Shown one piece after another: positions 1 through 6,982 of a stretch of DNA of 64,000 bases. Every line of letters begins with the position of its first letter. Within the stretch, counting starts at the first letter, position 1. This stretch comes from Pseudomonas sp. Root71. GTDB lineage: Bacteria > Pseudomonadota > Gammaproteobacteria > Pseudomonadales > Pseudomonadaceae. The notes beneath the pieces were generated by a model. The model made no database searches, had not been told where the DNA came from, and saw only the letters and a list, made by a program, of their open reading frames with translations. The stretch covers positions 228,828 through 292,827 of the forward strand of contig NZ_LMHY01000002.1 in assembly GCF_001429045.1 (NCBI RefSeq). Reading direction: 5' to 3'. The translations under genes were made by a program, and so were the position numbers.

Positions 1-93
1 CGCCTGACCGAAGTGTTCGCCCACGCCCAGGCGGAAAAACGCTCCCCCGCACGGGTGGCCGACGAGTTGGCGGAGAAAGTGTTGTACCGATAG
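1..93 (+). CDS. C-terminal end of a probable Glu/Leu/Phe/Val-type dehydrogenase (partial)
   Basis: The window opens inside a reading frame whose last 30 residues end ..ARVADELAEKVLYR before a TAG stop. The RxxEVFxxAxAE...P..VADxLAE pattern resembles the extreme C-terminus of leucine-dehydrogenase-type amino acid dehydrogenases, which oxidatively deaminate branched-chain amino acids with NAD. From memory, P. aeruginosa carries leucine dehydrogenase a few genes from the yebG homologue, which fits this position. The catalytic and Rossmann parts lie outside the window, so the family call is tentative; the reading frame itself is convincing. Confidence 0.45.
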   Translation, partial: RLTEVFAHAQAEKRSPARVADELAEKVLYR

Positions 94-125
94 AAGCTCG
101 GGCGATCTTTTTTGTAACGGGCATG

Positions 126-157
126 AAAAAGGCCCTGGGTCATTCGACTCAGGGCCT
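126..157 (-). terminator. Rho-independent terminator of yebG
   Basis: An 8-bp stem, AGGCCCTG (130-137) paired with CAGGGCCT (150-157), is followed on the minus strand by a run of five T. It lies just downstream of the yebG stop codon. Confidence 0.8.
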
Positions 158-175
158 GTTCAATTCGGGCTTTGC

Positions 176-517
176 CTACTTGGCGGCTTTGGGGGCCTTG
201 GCAGGCTTGGCCGGGGTGACAGGCTCAGCGGCCTCAACCTCTGCAACAGGTTGTGCGACTTCAACCGGCGCGCTGAGCAGTTCGGACAGGGCATCCGGCT
301 GGCTCTTGAACGCCTTGGCGAATACGTCGCGATTTTTCGCCATGTAAATCCCGGCTTCTTCCACTTGCTGCTCGGTCAGGGACGGAACGGCTTTCTGTAA
401 CACTTCAGCCAGCAATTCGGCCAGTTCGAGCATTTTGTCATGACGGTCAGCTTCGGCTTTATCCATGAACAAGCGCTCCAGATCTCGGCTGCTGCGGTAT
501 ACCACTTCGACGGCCAT
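176..517 (-). CDS. yebG: YebG family DNA-damage-inducible protein
   Basis: This 113-residue protein begins MAVEVVYRSSRDLERLFMDK and matches the short SOS protein YebG in its N-terminal two thirds, including the KAEADRHDKMLELAELL segment. The tail is an Ala/Pro/Lys/Val-rich low-complexity stretch (about residues 80-113). YebG is induced by DNA damage in E. coli and Pseudomonas; its biochemical role is not settled. The start is an ATG preceded by GAGGTG. A perfect CTG-N10-CAG LexA box lies 44 bp upstream of the start codon, which supports both the identity and SOS control. It is monocistronic with its own terminator. Confidence 0.93.
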   Translation of the reverse strand: MAVEVVYRSSRDLERLFMDKAEADRHDKMLELAELLAEVLQKAVPSLTEQQVEEAGIYMAKNRDVFAKAFKSQPDALSELLSAPVEVAQPVAEVEAAEPVTPAKPAKAPKAAK

Positions 518-560
518 TCACCACCTCACATGCCTTCACATTGGTTGTCGATTTCGACTA

Positions 561-576
561 CTGTATCTATATACAG
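561..576 (-). promoter_or_regulatory. LexA (SOS) box upstream of yebG
   Basis: CTGTATCTATATACAG fits the CTG-N10-CAG LexA operator with an AT-rich, nearly symmetrical core. It lies 44 bp upstream of the yebG start, where it would cover the promoter. Confidence 0.88.
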
Positions 577-792
577 CTAAAGGATAAGCGAAACCCTGTC
601 TTTTGGGTAGTGGCTTTTTAATGTAGACCGGATTCGGGATTTGTCAGGCAAGGCGTGCGCAGGTGCGACCAAACGCCACGGCGCGTAATCCAGAGCGGCT
701 CGCCATCATGGGCTGGCCTTTTTTCTGCATGCAGGAAAACCGTCACGTCCAACCCGCATCATCCGGTCGAATCGACCTAAGGAAGCAGCATC

Positions 793-1293
793 GTGAAAAT
801 CAACTGGGCCGAAAAACTGCGGCAGAACGTGCATGAACTGGCCGAGTCCCTGGGCAATCTGTTCGTCGAAACCTTTCACTACCTGGCGTTGTTCGCCATT
901 GGTGCGGTGACCGCGTGGGCGGCGGTAATGGAGTTTCTCGGGATGATCGAAGAAGGGCACATCAAGATCGATGACATCTTGCTGCTGTTCATCTACCTGG
1001 AACTGGGGGCGATGGTCGGGATTTACTTCAAGACCAACCACATGCCCGTGCGCTTCCTGATCTACGTGGCGATCACCGCGCTGACGCGGCTGCTGATTTC
1101 CAACGTTTCGCACCACAACCCGCCGGACCTGGGGATCATCTACCTGTGCGGCGGGATTCTGCTGCTGGCGTTTGCGATTTTGGTGGTGCGTTACGCTTCG
1201 TCGCAATTTCCTTCGGTGAAGATCGAGAACCCACATCGCAAGACCGGTGCGGGCTCCAGTGAACATCCGGAAGTAGAAAAGGGCGAGCTTTAA
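793..1293 (+). CDS. psiE: PsiE family phosphate-starvation-inducible membrane protein
   Basis: This 166-residue inner-membrane protein has four predicted membrane segments (about residues 27-50, 62-80, 86-105 and 113-133), with acidic and polar residues between them, and a hydrophilic tail rich in Lys and Glu. Length, topology and motifs such as GxYFKTNHMPVRFLIYVAITA fit PsiE, a family induced under phosphate limitation in E. coli but without a defined activity. The start is GTG after an AAGGAAG-like ribosome site. Its stop overlaps the stop of the convergent DUF3509 gene by four bases, so the two transcripts must interfere or share a boundary. I see no Pho box by eye. Confidence 0.85.
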   Translation: MKINWAEKLRQNVHELAESLGNLFVETFHYLALFAIGAVTAWAAVMEFLGMIEEGHIKIDDILLLFIYLELGAMVGIYFKTNHMPVRFLIYVAITALTRLLISNVSHHNPPDLGIIYLCGGILLLAFAILVVRYASSQFPSVKIENPHRKTGAGSSEHPEVEKGEL

Positions 1294-1607
1294 AGCCCCA
1301 TGGCGGGTCGGGGACGGCCATTGGCTGATGGCGGCGGCAGGCTGCGCGTGCCGCCATCGGTCATGGATTCGAGGATGGCCACGGCGCTGTGGCCCTGCTC
1401 GATGGCAATGCCGAACTGGATGCTTTGCACCAGTCGTTTCAGGCGCTCGGGATCATTGCGTTGTTCGGCGCTGATCATGCGTTTTGCGACTACGCGGCCA
1501 CTGTTGGACAGGGTCAGCATGATGCTGCCATCCAGGCCCTGAATGCTCAGGTTGATCTGGTAATCCGCTGCAAAGGCATCGGTAATGAGCTGAAAAGGGT
1601 TGTCCAT
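1290..1607 (-). CDS. DUF3509 domain-containing protein
   Basis: This 105-residue soluble protein beginning MDNPFQLITDAFAADYQINL is typical of the Pseudomonas-specific DUF3509 family. The conserved block covers roughly residues 1-78 (GSIMLTLSNSGRVVAKRMIS and the QRNDPERLKRLVQSIQ helix). The last 25 residues are low in complexity and rich in Pro, Arg and Gly. Members are small cytoplasmic proteins of unknown function. It converges on psiE with overlapping stop codons. Confidence 0.85.
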   Translation of the reverse strand: MDNPFQLITDAFAADYQINLSIQGLDGSIMLTLSNSGRVVAKRMISAEQRNDPERLKRLVQSIQFGIAIEQGHSAVAILESMTDGGTRSLPPPSANGRPRPAMGL

Positions 1608-1760
1608 GATGCGTCACCGCCTGATTGAACGTGCAGTTGTTGACCGGCCGTGATCGGGTTGGTTCGCAATGCCTGACCACCGGCCATCTCGCCATCATTG
1701 TTCCAGCAGGGAAGTAGCAAGGCCCATGCCGGAAAATTGTCGGACAAAAAAACCGGTAAC

Positions 1761-1785
1761 AAAAAGGCGGGCACTGAGGCCCGCC
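1761..1785 (-). terminator. Rho-independent terminator of the L-serine dehydratase gene
   Basis: The stem GGCGGGC (1766-1772) and GCCCGCC (1779-1785) with a six-base loop is followed on the minus strand by five T. It sits about 65 bp beyond the stop of the L-serine dehydratase gene. Confidence 0.82.
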
Positions 1786-1849
1786 TGGTTTTTGTCTGCC
1801 TTTGCCTGCCCGTTTCAGGGCAATAACGGCTGGCGTGCAACCAAAATGG

Positions 1850-3226
1850 TCAACATTCCACCCAGTTCACCGCCAGGCCGCCCCGTGACGTCTCTTTGTA
1901 TTTGTCGTGCATGTCGGCCCCGGTGTCGCGCATGGTACGGATCACCCGGTCCAGGGAGATGAAGTGCTGGCCATCGCCGCGCAGGGCCATTTGCGTGGCG
2001 TTGATGGCCTTCACGGCGGCGATCGCGTTGCGCTCGATGCACGGCACTTGCACCAGTCCGCCAACCGGGTCGCAGGTAAGACCGAGGTTGTGTTCCAGAC
2101 CGATTTCGGCGGCGTTCTCCAGCTGCTCCGGGGTGGCGCCAAGCACCTCTGCCAGGCCGGCGGCGGCCATGGCGCAGGCGGAGCCGACTTCACCCTGGCA
2201 GCCGACTTCAGCCCCGGAGATCGATGCGTTTTTCTTGCACAGGATGCCGACCGCAGCTGCGCCCAAAAAGAACGAGACCACGTCATCGTCAGACGCATCG
2301 GCATTGAACTTCATGTAGTAGTGCAGCACTGCCGGAATGATCCCCGCCGCGCCGTTGGTCGGTGCCGTGACCATGCGCCCACCGGCGGCGTTTTCTTCGT
2401 TCACGGCAAGGGCGTACAGGTTGACCCATTCCATTGCCGACAAGGTGGACGTAATGACATTCGGCTTGCCGATTTCCTGCAGGCTGCGATGCAGTTTCGC
2501 CGCTCGACGCGGCACATTCAGACCGCCGGGCAAGATGCCTTCGTGGCGCAAGCCCTGTTCGACGCATTCGCGCATCACCGACCAGATATGCAGCAAGCCC
2601 TGGCGAATGTCTGCGTCACTGCGCCAGGCCCGTTCGTTGGCCATCATCAGTTCGCTCACCCGCAGCCCGTGCTGGTTGCAGAGCTTGAGCAGTTCGGCGG
2701 CGCTGGAGAAATCGTAAGGCAGCACCACATCACCGGCCGGTGCGATCCCGGATTCGGCTTCGGCCGCTTCGATGATGAAACCGCCACCCACCGAGTAGTA
2801 GGTCTGCTCGAACAGTTCGCCGGTTTCACCGACGGCTGTCAGGGACATGGCGTTGGGGTGGTAAGGCAGGCTTTCGTTTAGCAGCAGGAGGTCGCGTTGC
2901 CAGTCGAAGGCAATTTCCGTTACGCCTGCCAGGCACAATTTGCCGGTTTCGCGCAGGGCGTGAATGCGGCTGTCGATGGTGGTCGGATCGATGCGGTCGG
3001 GCCATTCGCCCATCAGGCCCATGACGCAGGCGCGGTCCGTTGCGTGGCCGACACCGGTCGCCGACAGAGAACCGTAAAGGCGAATTTCCACGCGTCGCAC
3101 GTCAGCCAGAAAACCCTGATTGAGCAGCGCTTGGGCAAAGGTTGCGGCAGCGCGCATCGGACCGACGGTATGGGAACTGGACGGGCCGATGCCGACTTTG
3201 AAGAGATCGAAAACACTGATAGCCAT
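1850..3226 (-). CDS. sdaA: L-serine ammonia-lyase (L-serine dehydratase), iron-sulfur type
   Basis: The enzyme converts L-serine to pyruvate and ammonia in the cytoplasm using a [4Fe-4S] cluster. The 458-residue product begins [20 protein letters not shown], the invariant N-terminus of single-chain L-serine dehydratases. The C-terminal half carries the cysteines expected for cluster binding ([29 protein letters not shown]). An in-frame start 60 bases upstream exists, but the family N-terminus fixes the start at 3226. A LysR regulator is transcribed divergently from 3362, and the 135-bp gap presumably holds its operator. Pseudomonas genomes often carry more than one sda gene; I use sdaA without being able to exclude the sdaB paralogue. 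Confidence 0.93.
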   Translation of the reverse strand: MAISVFDLFKVGIGPSSSHTVGPMRAAATFAQALLNQGFLADVRRVEIRLYGSLSATGVGHATDRACVMGLMGEWPDRIDPTTIDSRIHALRETGKLCLAGVTEIAFDWQRDLLLLNESLPYHPNAMSLTAVGETGELFEQTYYSVGGGFIIEAAEAESGIAPAGDVVLPYDFSSAAELLKLCNQHGLRVSELMMANERAWRSDADIRQGLLHIWSVMRECVEQGLRHEGILPGGLNVPRRAAKLHRSLQEIGKPNVITSTLSAMEWVNLYALAVNEENAAGGRMVTAPTNGAAGIIPAVLHYYMKFNADASDDDVVSFFLGAAAVGILCKKNASISGAEVGCQGEVGSACAMAAAGLAEVLGATPEQLENAAEIGLEHNLGLTCDPVGGLVQVPCIERNAIAAVKAINATQMALRGDGQHFISLDRVIRTMRDTGADMHDKYKETSRGGLAVNWVEC

Positions 3227-3361
3227 GCTAAAGCCTGTACATGTAATGGAAGGAAAATCGCTGCCATTTCTGTAGGACAAGCGCAATTTGGGCGATACTG
3301 CCTGTCACGATCCTGCGTGACCAACGAAAATTCCTAAGACATCCTTTAGCAGGACTAAACG

Positions 3362-4309
3362 ATGAGCCGTCAATTACACGCCCAGACGTATGTCTGGCTG
3401 AACGTGTTTGCCTGTGCCGCGCGGCACCTGTCGTTCACCCGGTGCGCCGAAGAGCTGCACATCACACCGGGAGCGGTCAGCCAGCAGATCCGCCAGCTGG
3501 AAGAACGCCTGGGCTTTCGCCTGTTTCACCGTCGCGCCCGCGGGGTGGAGCTGAGCGCAGAAGGCCAGCGCCTGGCCATTACCGTCAACGAGGCCTTTGG
3601 CAGCATCGACGCGGAATTGCGGCGACTGGATGCGGGCATGATCAGCGGGATCCTGCGGGTGCGTTCGATTCCGTCGTTCCTGAGCAAATGGCTGACGCCG
3701 CGCCTGCCGCGCTTGCAGCAGCGCTTTCCGGACATTCAGTTGCGCCTGGTGGCCGAGGACAGCAGCGTGCCGTTGCATGAAGGCGACTTCGACCTGGCGA
3801 TCGACCTCAATGACGGCAGTTATCCGGGCCTGTTATCCACAGCCTTGCTCGATGAACAGATTTTTCCGGTGTGCGCGCCGAGCCTGTTGCGGGGTCGTCC
3901 GCCGCTGCACGGTCCGGCAGACCTGATGCACTTTCCCTTGCTGCACGACATCACCGCCTGGCGCGGCAGCTATGAGTACGCGGAATGGGAGTTTTACCTC
4001 AACGCCATCGGCTTCGAGGGCGCGGATGTGCGACGTGGCCATACCTTCAATCGCAATCACCTGACCATCGAAGCGGCCATCGCCGGGATGGGCGTGGCGA
4101 TTGCGCGCCGAACCTTGCTCAATGATGAGTTGGAGCGTGGAGCCTTGATCGTGCCGTTTGGCCTGGCGGTGCCCAATCACAAGCGCTACATGCTGCTTTA
4201 CGCACCGGGGGCGTTGAGCCATCCGGGTGTGCGTGCGGTGCACGATTGGTTGGTGGAGGAGGCGGGTGCTTTTCGCAGCCTGCACCCGCTGGGGGAGCAG
4301 CAGATGTGA
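3362..4309 (+). CDS. LysR family transcriptional regulator (GcvA-like), divergent from sdaA
   Basis: This 315-residue protein has an N-terminal winged helix-turn-helix (about residues 12-70, with FTRCAEELHITPGAVSQQIRQLEERLG) and a LysR effector-binding domain (about 95-300). The effector half resembles the GcvA/DsdC branch. The start follows AGGACTAAACG. Its divergent placement against an L-serine dehydratase suggests that it controls serine catabolism in response to serine or a related amino acid; that is inference from position. Confidence 0.88.
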   Translation: MSRQLHAQTYVWLNVFACAARHLSFTRCAEELHITPGAVSQQIRQLEERLGFRLFHRRARGVELSAEGQRLAITVNEAFGSIDAELRRLDAGMISGILRVRSIPSFLSKWLTPRLPRLQQRFPDIQLRLVAEDSSVPLHEGDFDLAIDLNDGSYPGLLSTALLDEQIFPVCAPSLLRGRPPLHGPADLMHFPLLHDITAWRGSYEYAEWEFYLNAIGFEGADVRRGHTFNRNHLTIEAAIAGMGVAIARRTLLNDELERGALIVPFGLAVPNHKRYMLLYAPGALSHPGVRAVHDWLVEEAGAFRSLHPLGEQQM

Positions 4310-4523
4310 GGAATTTTGGCGGGTAAGCAGGGCGACCCGACTCCCGACAGTAACAGCGCTTTTGCTCGTTGTCCGGCTTTTTTTGCGTATGAATATTTAT
4401 CTTTTTTCAGGGGTTGAATTGTTCAGCGTACAGACCGATTGTGTAAGTAAGAGGTCACGGTGATGACGCCCAAGGGCTTAGCTGACCGGCCTCTCGCGAG
4501 CTAGCTGAAATAAGGGATGAACT

Positions 4524-4931
4524 ATGCAAATCCAAGTCAATAGCGATAACCATATTCAAGGCAGTAAACGACTGGAGGAGTGGGTACGTACGACCATTGA
4601 GAGCACGCTCGAACGCTACGAAGAGGACCTGACACGAGTCGAGGTCCACCTGCGGGACGAGAACGGCGACAAGCCGGGTCCCCACGACATGCGCTGCCAG
4701 CTGGAGGCGCGGCCAAAAGGCCATCAACCGGTTTCCGTCACCCATAAAGCCTCCACCATGGAGCAGGCGATCGACGGAGCGGCCACCAAACTTGAACATG
4801 CGCTGGAGCATATGTTCGGCAAATTACGCGGAAAACGAGCCAATGTGGTGCCCATCGAGAGCGCTGCCCATGCCGACCATCTGCTGGAAGAAGAGTTTCT
4901 TGAGAACGAACAGGCAGCGCTTAACGGCTGA
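4524..4931 (+). CDS. HPF/RaiA family ribosome-associated protein
   Basis: This 135-residue protein begins MQIQVNSDNHIQGSKRLEEW and contains the beta-alpha-beta-beta-beta-alpha layout of ribosome hibernation factors (about residues 1-105). It includes the VEVHLRDENGDKPGPHDMRCQLEARPKG strand pair and the AIDGAATKLEHALEH helix. It is shorter and more acidic at its C-terminus than long HPF, and it stands alone rather than beside rpoN. Members bind the 30S decoding region in stationary phase or stress; that role here is by family. It is monocistronic, with a strong terminator. Confidence 0.82.
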   Translation: MQIQVNSDNHIQGSKRLEEWVRTTIESTLERYEEDLTRVEVHLRDENGDKPGPHDMRCQLEARPKGHQPVSVTHKASTMEQAIDGAATKLEHALEHMFGKLRGKRANVVPIESAAHADHLLEEEFLENEQAALNG

Positions 4932-4960
4932 CACCTGATTCACTTTTTTACCTTTCCATG

Positions 4961-4993
4961 AAAACGGGCCTGCATTGCAGGCCCGTTTTGTTT
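4961..4993 (+). terminator. Strong terminator after the HPF-like gene
   Basis: A perfect 13-bp stem (4961-4973 with 4977-4989) with a three-base loop ends in a T-rich tract. The stem itself begins with AAAA and ends with TTTT, so it could act in both directions. Confidence 0.9.
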
Positions 4994-5099
4994 TCGGTGG
5001 CTTTTGGATTCCATGGTCATTGACTGGCTGTGGGACAGCCAGGTTTGCGCTGCAATCAACGCGCGTACACAGAGGGCTACACCCGATCCTTTTGCATGT

Positions 5100-5118
5100 G
5101 AGAATATTTATCATTATT
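5100..5118 (+). promoter_or_regulatory. Fur box upstream of the ECF sigma gene
   Basis: These 19 bases match the GATAATGATAATCATTATC Fur consensus at 14 of 19 positions, with an intact right half (ATCATTAT). They lie about 65 bp upstream of the sigma-factor start. Iron repression of the sigma operon is the expected consequence. Confidence 0.8.
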
Positions 5119-5184
5119 ATCGCGGCCTTGCCGGCCCCCTGACGCTGTCGTGGCCTCACCGGTTTTCAGGTCGAAACATGAACG

Positions 5185-5757
5185 ATGATCACTCTGCCCC
5201 CCGACCCCCACGATATCGAGCACGATCAACAGCGTGGCGACCGTGCGCATTTTCTCCAGGTGTTTCTCTCCCAGCGTTCGCAAATGGAAGCACTGGTGAG
5301 TCGGCGTGTCGGTTGCCGGGCGACGGCGGCTGACCTGGTACAGGATTTGTTCCTGCGTTTCTGGCGGCGGCCGCTGGTGCAAGTCGAGGAACTCAGCACC
5401 TACCTGTTGCGCTGTGCCGGCAACATCGCCATCGACCATTTGCGCAGTGAAGGCACGCGGGGCCGGGCCAGCGAAGGCTTGATGGTGGAACCAACGGACG
5501 GCGATGGCAGCGGACCGCAAGCGGCACTGGAGGCGGGCAACGATTTGCGCAACGTCGAAGCCGCGTTGCGCGCCTTGCCGGAGCGCACGCGGCAGATCTT
5601 CTTGCTCAATCGCATTCACGGCCGCAAATACGCCGAGATCGCCAAGGCCATGGGCTTGTCCCAAAGTGCCGTGGAAAAACATATGATGCGCGCCCTCGAA
5701 GCCTGCAAGGCCAGCCTTCGGGAGCCCGATCCGTGTACGCCAGGGAAAGCACCGTGA
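5185..5757 (+). CDS. FecI-like ECF sigma factor
   Basis: This 190-residue sigma-70 factor has region 2 at about residues 25-95 (TAADLVQDLFLRFW, the core-binding/-10 segment) and region 4 at about 125-180 (ALPERTRQIFLLNRIHGRKYAEIAKAMGLSQSAVEKHM, a helix-turn-helix reading the -35). The layout sigma, FecR-like anti-sigma, TonB receptor with a signalling domain is the classic cell-surface signalling cassette, in which ferric siderophore at the outer membrane releases the sigma factor to transcribe the receptor. The gene lies under a Fur box, and its TGA overlaps the GTG of the anti-sigma gene. It resembles the fiu/fox-type systems of P. aeruginosa, but I cannot assign the siderophore. Confidence 0.92.
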   Translation: MITLPPDPHDIEHDQQRGDRAHFLQVFLSQRSQMEALVSRRVGCRATAADLVQDLFLRFWRRPLVQVEELSTYLLRCAGNIAIDHLRSEGTRGRASEGLMVEPTDGDGSGPQAALEAGNDLRNVEAALRALPERTRQIFLLNRIHGRKYAEIAKAMGLSQSAVEKHMMRALEACKASLREPDPCTPGKAP

Positions 5758-6743
5758 ACCACTTCGAATGCGTCGTTCCGACACTTGCGCAGGAGCAGGC
5801 CGCGCTGGGCTGGCTGAGCCTGTTACATGACCAGCCCGGCAGGGGTGACCAAGTGAAGTTCAGCCAATGGTTGCAGGCCGACCCCGCCCATGCCGAGGCC
5901 TATGCCCGGGCGCAGGTCCTGTGGGAGTTGAGCGAAGGGCCGGCGCGCACACTTGCCAATGAAGACGCTTTTGCCTTGCAGGGGTATCTCAACGCCATGG
6001 ACAAGCCGCGGCGCAGCACGGTTGGGCGCTGGTCCGGTGTGTTGGCGATGGCCGCATGTCTGCTGTTGATGATCAGTCTCGGCACAGGCTGGCAGCCGAT
6101 GCGCTGGATCGATGACCTGGGGGCGAATTACGTCTCGGCACCGGGAGAAATCCGCACCGTCACCCTGGCCGATCAGTCACAGGTGACACTGGATGCCGAC
6201 AGCGCCATCGCCGTGGATTTCAGTCGCGGGGAGCGACATGTGCAACTGCGTCGTGGCACCGGTTTTTTCAGCGTGACGCATACGGGGGAACCCTTTGTTG
6301 TCGATGCGGAACAAGGCCAGGCGCGGGTCTTGGGGACGCAGTTCGAAGTCCGTTTGCAGCCCCACGGTGCACAGGTCACGGTGCTGTCCGGCCGAGTGGG
6401 CGTGACGGCGGACCAAAACGCCGAACAGCAAATTCTTACCGCCGGCCAGCAAGTGGCCTATGGCGAAGGCGCGGCGCAAACGCTCCACGCGGTAGACAGC
6501 GAAGCGCAGTTGGCCTGGCGCCAGGGCTGGCTCAATTACTACAAGGCGACGCTGGCCGATGTGGTGCGGGATTTGGCGCGCTATTACCCCGGGCGGATCT
6601 TGATACTCAACGATGAACTGGCGATGCGCCGGGTCAGTGGCAGCTTTCCGAGCAGGAACCCGCAGGCGGTGTTGAGTTCGTTGCAGGGAGTGTTGGGGTT
6701 TGAGCAGCATCAGGTTATGGGGCATCTGATTATTTTGCGTTGA
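5754..6743 (+). CDS. FecR-like anti-sigma/sigma regulator
   Basis: This 329-residue protein has a short cytoplasmic N-terminal domain (FSQWLQADPAHAEAYARAQVLW, binds the sigma factor), one membrane segment near residues 97-115, and a periplasmic FecR domain (GEIRTVTLADQSQVTLDADSAI to about residue 230). The C-terminal STN-like part, ending HQVMGHLIIL, receives the signal from the receptor. I place the start at GTG 5754, overlapping the sigma stop as GTGA and preceded by AGGGAAAG; an in-frame GTG at 5733 is less well placed. It is translationally coupled to the sigma gene. Confidence 0.9.
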   Translation: MNHFECVVPTLAQEQAALGWLSLLHDQPGRGDQVKFSQWLQADPAHAEAYARAQVLWELSEGPARTLANEDAFALQGYLNAMDKPRRSTVGRWSGVLAMAACLLLMISLGTGWQPMRWIDDLGANYVSAPGEIRTVTLADQSQVTLDADSAIAVDFSRGERHVQLRRGTGFFSVTHTGEPFVVDAEQGQARVLGTQFEVRLQPHGAQVTVLSGRVGVTADQNAEQQILTAGQQVAYGEGAAQTLHAVDSEAQLAWRQGWLNYYKATLADVVRDLARYYPGRILILNDELAMRRVSGSFPSRNPQAVLSSLQGVLGFEQHQVMGHLIILR

Positions 6744-6754
6744 ATCGATTGGCC

Positions 6755-6845
6755 CCATCGCGAGCAAGCTCGCTCCCACAGGTATTGAGTCGGTCACAGT
6801 ATTGGGGCAACACATAACCCTGTGGGAGCGAGCTTGCTCGCGATG
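6755..6845. repeat. REP doublet (REPIN) between anti-sigma and receptor genes
   Basis: Two inverted copies of the pseudomonad REP core (CATCGCGAGCAAGCTCGCTC at the left; its reverse complement with GTGGGAG at the right) flank about 35 bp. The unit can fold into a long hairpin and may partly separate the receptor transcript from the sigma operon. Confidence 0.88.
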
Positions 6846-6982
6846 ACGGCCGAACAGGCACCCAATAACTCAATGTAAAAATATTTTCATTTTTTTGCTG
6901 AGGTAAACCCGATTGCCATTCGTGTAGTGACTGAAACTGCGAGTCATTCGCATCCGCTGCGGTTCTACACAGGTCATGAGTC

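Noticed and set aside
6902..6926. ECF-type promoter (GGTAAA ... CGTGTA) before the receptor gene
   Set aside because: The 13-bp spacing is too short compared with FecI-type promoters, so I mention it only in passing.
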